NCBI RefSeq assembly: GCF_024298905.1
Contig: NZ_CP101154.1
Span: 620,001 to 684,000 of the forward strand
DNA length: 64,000 bases
Direction of reading: 5' to 3'
Origin: Natronomonas marina
GTDB taxonomy: Archaea; Halobacteriota; Halobacteria; Halobacteriales; Haloarculaceae
Position numbers and translations under genes: made by a program. A model generated the notes under the pieces. It had not been told where the DNA came from, searched no databases, and saw only the letters and a program-made list of their open reading frames with translations. Position 1 is the stretch's first letter; each line of letters starts with the position of its first letter. This document shows positions 60,430 to 64,000 of the stretch, in pieces.

Positions 60430-61146
60430 ATGGGTGATGCGAAGACTGCAGCGAATCCCGGTCGAACCGACGCGAAACCGCCGACGGCGAGCCGTGACCC
60501 CGTTCCAGCGGTGGTCGACTGGGTCCTGGGCGTCGTCGCTGCCGTGGCCGGGTTCGCCCTAACCGCGGTCGGCGCTGGACTGTATACCCGGGTCGACCGG
60601 GCCGTGATAGCGGAGTTCATCGCCGCCGACAGTACCGAGGTGAACGGACTCACGCCTGCTGAGGCGGTCACCGCTGGGGTGCCGTTCGTCGACTGGTTCT
60701 CGGTGGGGGTTGCACTGACCGGCCTCGGACTGGTCGCCGTCGCCGCGGTGTTCGTCCGCGCACGCCGGCGGACCCGTCGTCGGGTCGCCGGCGAGGGCGG
60801 GACGACCGCCACGTTCTGGGCCAGCGCCGTCTACGGCGCAGCCGTGACTGCGCTGATTTCGTTCGTCCCCGGGTCGGGAGTCGTCGGCGGAGCTCTCGCT
60901 GCGTATCTTCACGAGGGCGAGTCCGGCCTGCGGGTCGGCGCCACGACGGGACTGGTCGGCTGGGCCCTGACAGTTCCGCTGTTAGTGTTTCTCGCGGTCG
61001 CGTTCCTCGCAGGAGCCGGGGCGATAGACAGGCTCGCGGGGGGCGTCGTCCTCGTCGGCATCACGCTTGTCGGCGAACTCGCCGCGCTCGCGCTCAAGGC
61101 CGGGTTCGGTGCGCTCGGCGGCTTCCTCGCCGACCGTTTCGTCTGA
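60430..61146 (+). CDS. DUF5518-family membrane protein
   Basis: A 238-residue protein starting MGDAKTAANPGRTDA. A soluble N-terminal region, one or two helices (GVVAAVAGFALTAVGAGLY, VGVALTGLGLVAVAAVFV), then the DUF5518 core SFVPGSGVVGGALAAYLHEG followed by GLRVGATTGLVGWAL and more helices. Function unknown but common in haloarchaea. The promoter has gctatacggtac close upstream of an earlier in-frame ATG at 60403, an alternative start. Confidence 0.82.
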   Translation: MGDAKTAANPGRTDAKPPTASRDPVPAVVDWVLGVVAAVAGFALTAVGAGLYTRVDRAVIAEFIAADSTEVNGLTPAEAVTAGVPFVDWFSVGVALTGLGLVAVAAVFVRARRRTRRRVAGEGGTTATFWASAVYGAAVTALISFVPGSGVVGGALAAYLHEGESGLRVGATTGLVGWALTVPLLVFLAVAFLAGAGAIDRLAGGVVLVGITLVGELAALALKAGFGALGGFLADRFV

Positions 61147-61604
61147 CGGTCGACGGCGACGACAGACCTCCCGTCGCCCCTGGCGTTCGCATCGCTATCG
61201 AGATGAGGGGAGTCGATGACCCGCTTACCGGTCGTCGCCAGTTCTGTCGTGACTACTGCCGAACACAGCGCGCGTCACAGAGACCACTCGCACATGACAA
61301 AACTGGATCGACGTCGAGACTCCACACACAGACACCCGGAGCGGGTTCCTGTCGTGGATAGCGACCGCCCGCTGCATGCTCCTCTCGAAGAGTACGCTTC
61401 CGCCCCGAGAGCGGTACGACCGCTCAAAACAGGTCGAGAAACTCGTCGACGACGATAGCGCCGAGTTCCAGCACCACGCCTTCGCATCGTTCGAATCGAC
61501 TAGATTGCTCGCCTTCCGTCTGACATTCGTGGTTGTTTTTCATGAGTTCTGAGTCTCTCAGAGAACTGTTCGAACCGTGAGATGCCGCATTATCGCGGTC
61601 TCGG
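61147..61604. other. Gap with possibly decayed coding DNA
   Basis: 458 bp without an intact gene. A plus-strand frame near 61376-61553 (PPRERYDRSKQVEKLVDDDS, AEFQHHAFASFESTRLLAFR) has haloarchaeal character but no upstream part that makes sense, so it may be the tail of a lost gene. Confidence 0.35.
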
Positions 61605-61724
61605 TCAGGGTTCCGGTGACTGGGCTGTGGATTGCTCTCCGTCGTGTGTGTCTCTGACGTGAGTGCGTGACTGCCGTACCGAGTCGAACTGGCGCGGACA
61701 GTGGGGACACGTGATCAGGGTCAT
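61605..61724 (-). CDS. Single C2H2 zinc-finger miniprotein (39 aa)
   Basis: MTLITCPHCPRQFDSVRQSR followed by THVRDTHDGEQ. It is a complete C2H2 finger with spacing Cys-2-Cys-12-His-4-His and a short polar tail. Third codon positions are G/C-rich and a ccttatcg TATA-like box lies about 30 bp before the ATG, implying a leaderless transcript. Haloarchaea encode many such micro zinc fingers; a regulatory nucleic-acid or protein contact role is plausible but unproven. Confidence 0.6.
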   Translation of the reverse strand: MTLITCPHCPRQFDSVRQSRTHVRDTHDGEQSTAQSPEP

Positions 61725-62145
61725 GAGGCGTCCCCCTGTTCGCTGTTCGATAAGGCCGGCACAATCGGCTCTATCACCGAAATGAATCCGGGTCTATTCT
61801 GAAGCGGTATCGTACTATCAGTTACACCGAGAAGGGTCGTGGAGAACACTCGTGTGACCGTGTTCATACTCGTTCACTGGGACGGAGACAGTATAACCAT
61901 CCAGCAGTGTCTCCCGTCCTGAGACGCCTGCTGGAGGCCGGACTGCAGAAACTCGGACCCGATATACGCGCAGTTAGCCCGGTCCGTGAGCGGCGTATCA
62001 GAGGAGAAGTACGTCCCGGAACGAGATCTCCGGGAGTCGTTGGACCCGGCGGTGACGATGAATACGTTCTCGTCAGAATATCTGCTACCGCGCGAACCGA
62101 AAACGGTGGAGGGCGGACAGGGACCAACAGGGGTGTCTGGTCGGC

Positions 62146-62385
62146 GGACTGACCGGACTTCTCCCGTCGGTGGTCCCGTTCTACACCGAACAGGCGGCAT
62201 GGGCCCAGACCCCATTTCTGTGCTGGTTTGTCGCGACGCTGCCCTGATTCGTATTCACGGTGACCTACATGGGCACGCGAACCCGGATCCGCAAAGGGAC
62301 GGTCGCACTGCTCGCCGCGCCGTATTTGATCCTCGTCACGGACCTGCTCCTGTCGCTCCTCCGGGACAGTGACCTGCCGCTTTAG
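62146..62385 (+). pseudogene. Remnant of a membrane protein gene
   Basis: One frame reads GLTGLLPSVVPFYTEQAAWA, FLCWFVATLP, a TGA at 62245-62247, then FVFTVTYMGTRTRIRKGTVA, LLAAPYLILVTDLLLSLLRD and TAG at 62383-62385. Helices are intact in character but the frame has no good start and an internal stop. It could come from a sensor kinase membrane domain; too little is left to say. The surrounding 61725-62145 and 62386-62482 have no gene. Confidence 0.5.
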
Positions 62386-62482
62386 AACACCGTCGGCTCG
62401 CTGGTGTTCGTCTACGTCACGTAAACCCCGCCAGCGTCTCCGCGTCTGAGACGCTTGCAGCGGTCGTCGGTCGCCCGACGGA

Positions 62483-63021
62483 TCAGGGCGTGGTATCCGT
62501 CGACGTCGTCGGAACGAAGTCGGAAAAGTTCTCGCCGACCCGGAAGGCGACCGGGTCGTCCATACCGGCGCCACCGACCACGACTGCCAAGCGCTGGTCG
62601 TTGGGCGTGTCTATCTCGACAGTCTCGGTCGCCCGGGATTCACCACCGACGTCGTCGTCCAGGTCGACGGTGACCTCGTACCCGCCCGACCCGCCCCACA
62701 CGTCGAGTACGCCGCGAACGACTGGCCGTCACCGGTGTCGGTACGCGAGGAGATCAACTCGAGTGTCTCGTCGAGGTGAGACTCGTCGTCGGGACCCGCT
62801 ACCGCGACCGAACCGGCGAGTCGCCGGTCGATCTCGTTGAACACGTTGACCTGGTCGTGGAACTGGTTACCGAGAGCGTCGAGCGCACCGCCACACCCTG
62901 CTGTCGCCGCGGTCACTGTCGTCCCGATGGCGGCGAGAAACGCTCGTCGAGAGACTGGACCACTACTGGAGGAGATTCTGGGGGACAACGTTGCGTGTGG
63001 TCGGATCCACACTCCTGCCAT
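62483..63021 (-). pseudogene. Tat lipoprotein gene with a one-base frameshift
   Basis: The first part has a Tat lipoprotein signal (SRRAFLAAIGTTVTAATAGC) after a long N-terminal region and continues to DGQSFAAYS near 62703. The protein then continues in another frame as DVWGGSGGYEVTVDLDDDVG to EIDTPNDQRLAVVVGGAG, AFRVGENFSDFVPTT and a stop at 62483. Inserting one base in tactcgacgtgtgg restores one protein of about 180 residues. Either a real lesion or a sequencing error. The start at 63021 is uncertain. Confidence 0.65.
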
Positions 63022-63067
63022 ATGTAAATCAGAGCGGTGAATGTCGCCCCGAGAAACACCGGAGCCG

Positions 63068-64000
63068 TTATCCGTCCGCCTTGACGGATTCTCTGCGGTC
63101 GTCAGACGCGTATTCGGCGTCGTGGAGTCGAACGGTCACGACGCTGCCCTCGGGGTCGTTCGCCTCGAAAGCGAGTTCGCCGCCGAGTTGCGTGACCGCC
63201 CACTTGACGGTCCAGAGTCCGACGCCTCGCCTGTGTTCGAGCGACGTTTCGGTCCCGTCGGTCAGGATCTCTCGCTCACGTTCCGGGATCCCGGGCCCGT
63301 CGTCCGCGACGGCGACCTCAGCGGTGGCCTCGCCACGAAACCGCACGCTGATCTCGACACGCGGGGACGACCCGTCGGTGTGTTTGACAGCGTTATCGAC
63401 CAGTTCCGAGAGGAGTTTTCGAACGACGGCCTCGTGAGACGAGATCTTCACTTCGTCGGGATATGAGAGCGTTATATTGCTCTCTGGAACGGCAGTCCGG
63501 TACTGCTCGGCGACGTCTCTCGCGATGGCCACGAGGTCTATGCGTTCGGGGATCTCAGTGCTGGCCTGCATGACCTCCTCGGCTTCCCTGGCTCTCTCGC
63601 TGAGATCGACGAGGTCTGTCGCGCTGTCGCGTATCCCGGCCCGTAGCGTCTCGTCCTCGATGCGGTTGGCGTGGGCGAGGACGACGTCCAGTTCGTTGCG
63701 GACGTTGTGCCGGAGGACTCGATTGAGCACCGTGAGCCGCTGTTCACGGGTTTCTCGGTCGGTCACGTCCCGGAACACGACGGCCCTGGCGACCGGGTCG
63801 CCATGCGCCTCATCGTTGTCCCCCGTAGAATCGACCGCCGACACGCTGTATTGGAACTGGCGGCGTCCTTTCGTCGTCTGTAGTGGGACCGTCCCAGTCG
63901 CGCCCGCAGAGAGGTCGGTTCCCTCGATACCGTCGACAATCGACTCGATCGGTTCGCCGACGATAGCGTCCGAAGACCGGTCGAACAGTCGCGCCGTCGT
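63068..64000 (-). CDS. Histidine kinase, N-terminus beyond the window
   Basis: The C-terminal 310 residues of a kinase that continues past the right edge. The visible start is a PAS-domain end (LFDRSSDAIVGEPIESIVDG ... GRRQFQYSVSAV). The phospho-acceptor is in RVLRHNVRNELDVVLAHANR, then DNAVKHT (N box), DDGPGIPERE (G1) and RRGVGLWTVKW (G2). It is closely similar in layout to the kinase at 49.5 kb. A possible internal start at 63844 is not the true one, since the frame is open to the edge. Confidence 0.9.
   Translation of the reverse strand, partial: TTARLFDRSSDAIVGEPIESIVDGIEGTDLSAGATGTVPLQTTKGRRQFQYSVSAVDSTGDNDEAHGDPVARAVVFRDVTDRETREQRLTVLNRVLRHNVRNELDVVLAHANRIEDETLRAGIRDSATDLVDLSERAREAEEVMQASTEIPERIDLVAIARDVAEQYRTAVPESNITLSYPDEVKISSHEAVVRKLLSELVDNAVKHTDGSSPRVEISVRFRGEATAEVAVADDGPGIPEREREILTDGTETSLEHRRGVGLWTVKWAVTQLGGELAFEANDPEGSVVTVRLHDAEYASDDRRESVKADG

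Noticed and set aside
1-64000. tRNA, rRNA or CRISPR array
   Set aside because: No cloverleaf with CCA-side pairing, no rRNA-like conserved tract and no regularly spaced direct repeats were seen; a short or intron-containing tRNA cannot be fully excluded by eye.

Overview
The window is chromosomal DNA of a halophilic archaeon (class Halobacteria). Evidence is the high G+C with G/C-rich third codon positions, strongly acidic proteins, Tat-dependent lipoproteins, bacterio-opsin-activator type HTH regulators, haloarchaeal-type malate synthase and isocitrate lyase, TATA boxes placed about 25-35 bp before start codons, and haloarchaeal insertion sequences (ISH8-like, ISH51-like, ISH4/IS1595-like, IS630 and IS1341-type TnpB elements). 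I do not name a genus.

1-13.7 kb is conserved, G+C-rich core: the end of an unidentified gene, an SDR oxidoreductase, the nucleotide-sanitising pyrophosphatase RdgB, the two glyoxylate-bypass enzymes (aceB and aceA, separated by a haem-copper oxidase subunit I gene and an HTH regulator), an R2lox-like di-iron oxidase divergent from an HTH regulator, and small proteins. An IS630 element sits between two convergent genes that each end in the same kind of hairpin repeat.

13.7-28 kb is a nucleic-acid-processing island. It holds a coiled-coil protein, an HhH protein, an MrfA-like DUF1998 helicase, two paralogous SWIM zinc-finger proteins, a pRiA4b ORF3-like protein, a CcbP-like protein and the XPB helicase with its nuclease partner Bax1. 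The MrfA-like gene is split by an IS1341-type TnpB element and the ccbP-like gene by an ISH8-type element. Both genes can be rejoined exactly on paper; XPB, Bax1 and both SWIM genes are intact. This is the best candidate in the window for an undescribed repair or defence module.

28-49 kb is a patchy accessory region: an ISH51-like element with a clear 9-bp target duplication, a GIDE-domain-like membrane protein, Tat lipoproteins, an ABC-2 exporter, a LolA/DUF4367-type protein, many very small two-helix membrane proteins, a second TnpB element preceded by a DUF2080 gene, a broken IS1595 transposase, a possible TumE-like toxin-antitoxin pair and an ERCC4-fold nuclease.

49-64 kb carries membrane and signalling genes: a 7TM histidine kinase, a second ABC exporter with a DUF6159 protein, an HTH/DUF7521 pair, a CPBP protease, a cytochrome P450, a DUF5518 protein and a histidine kinase running off the right edge. 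Decayed genes lie among them (glycosyltransferase, histidine kinase, membrane protein, lipoprotein). Several genes from 36 to 63 kb carry single in-frame stops or single-base frameshifts. No rRNA, tRNA or CRISPR array was seen.
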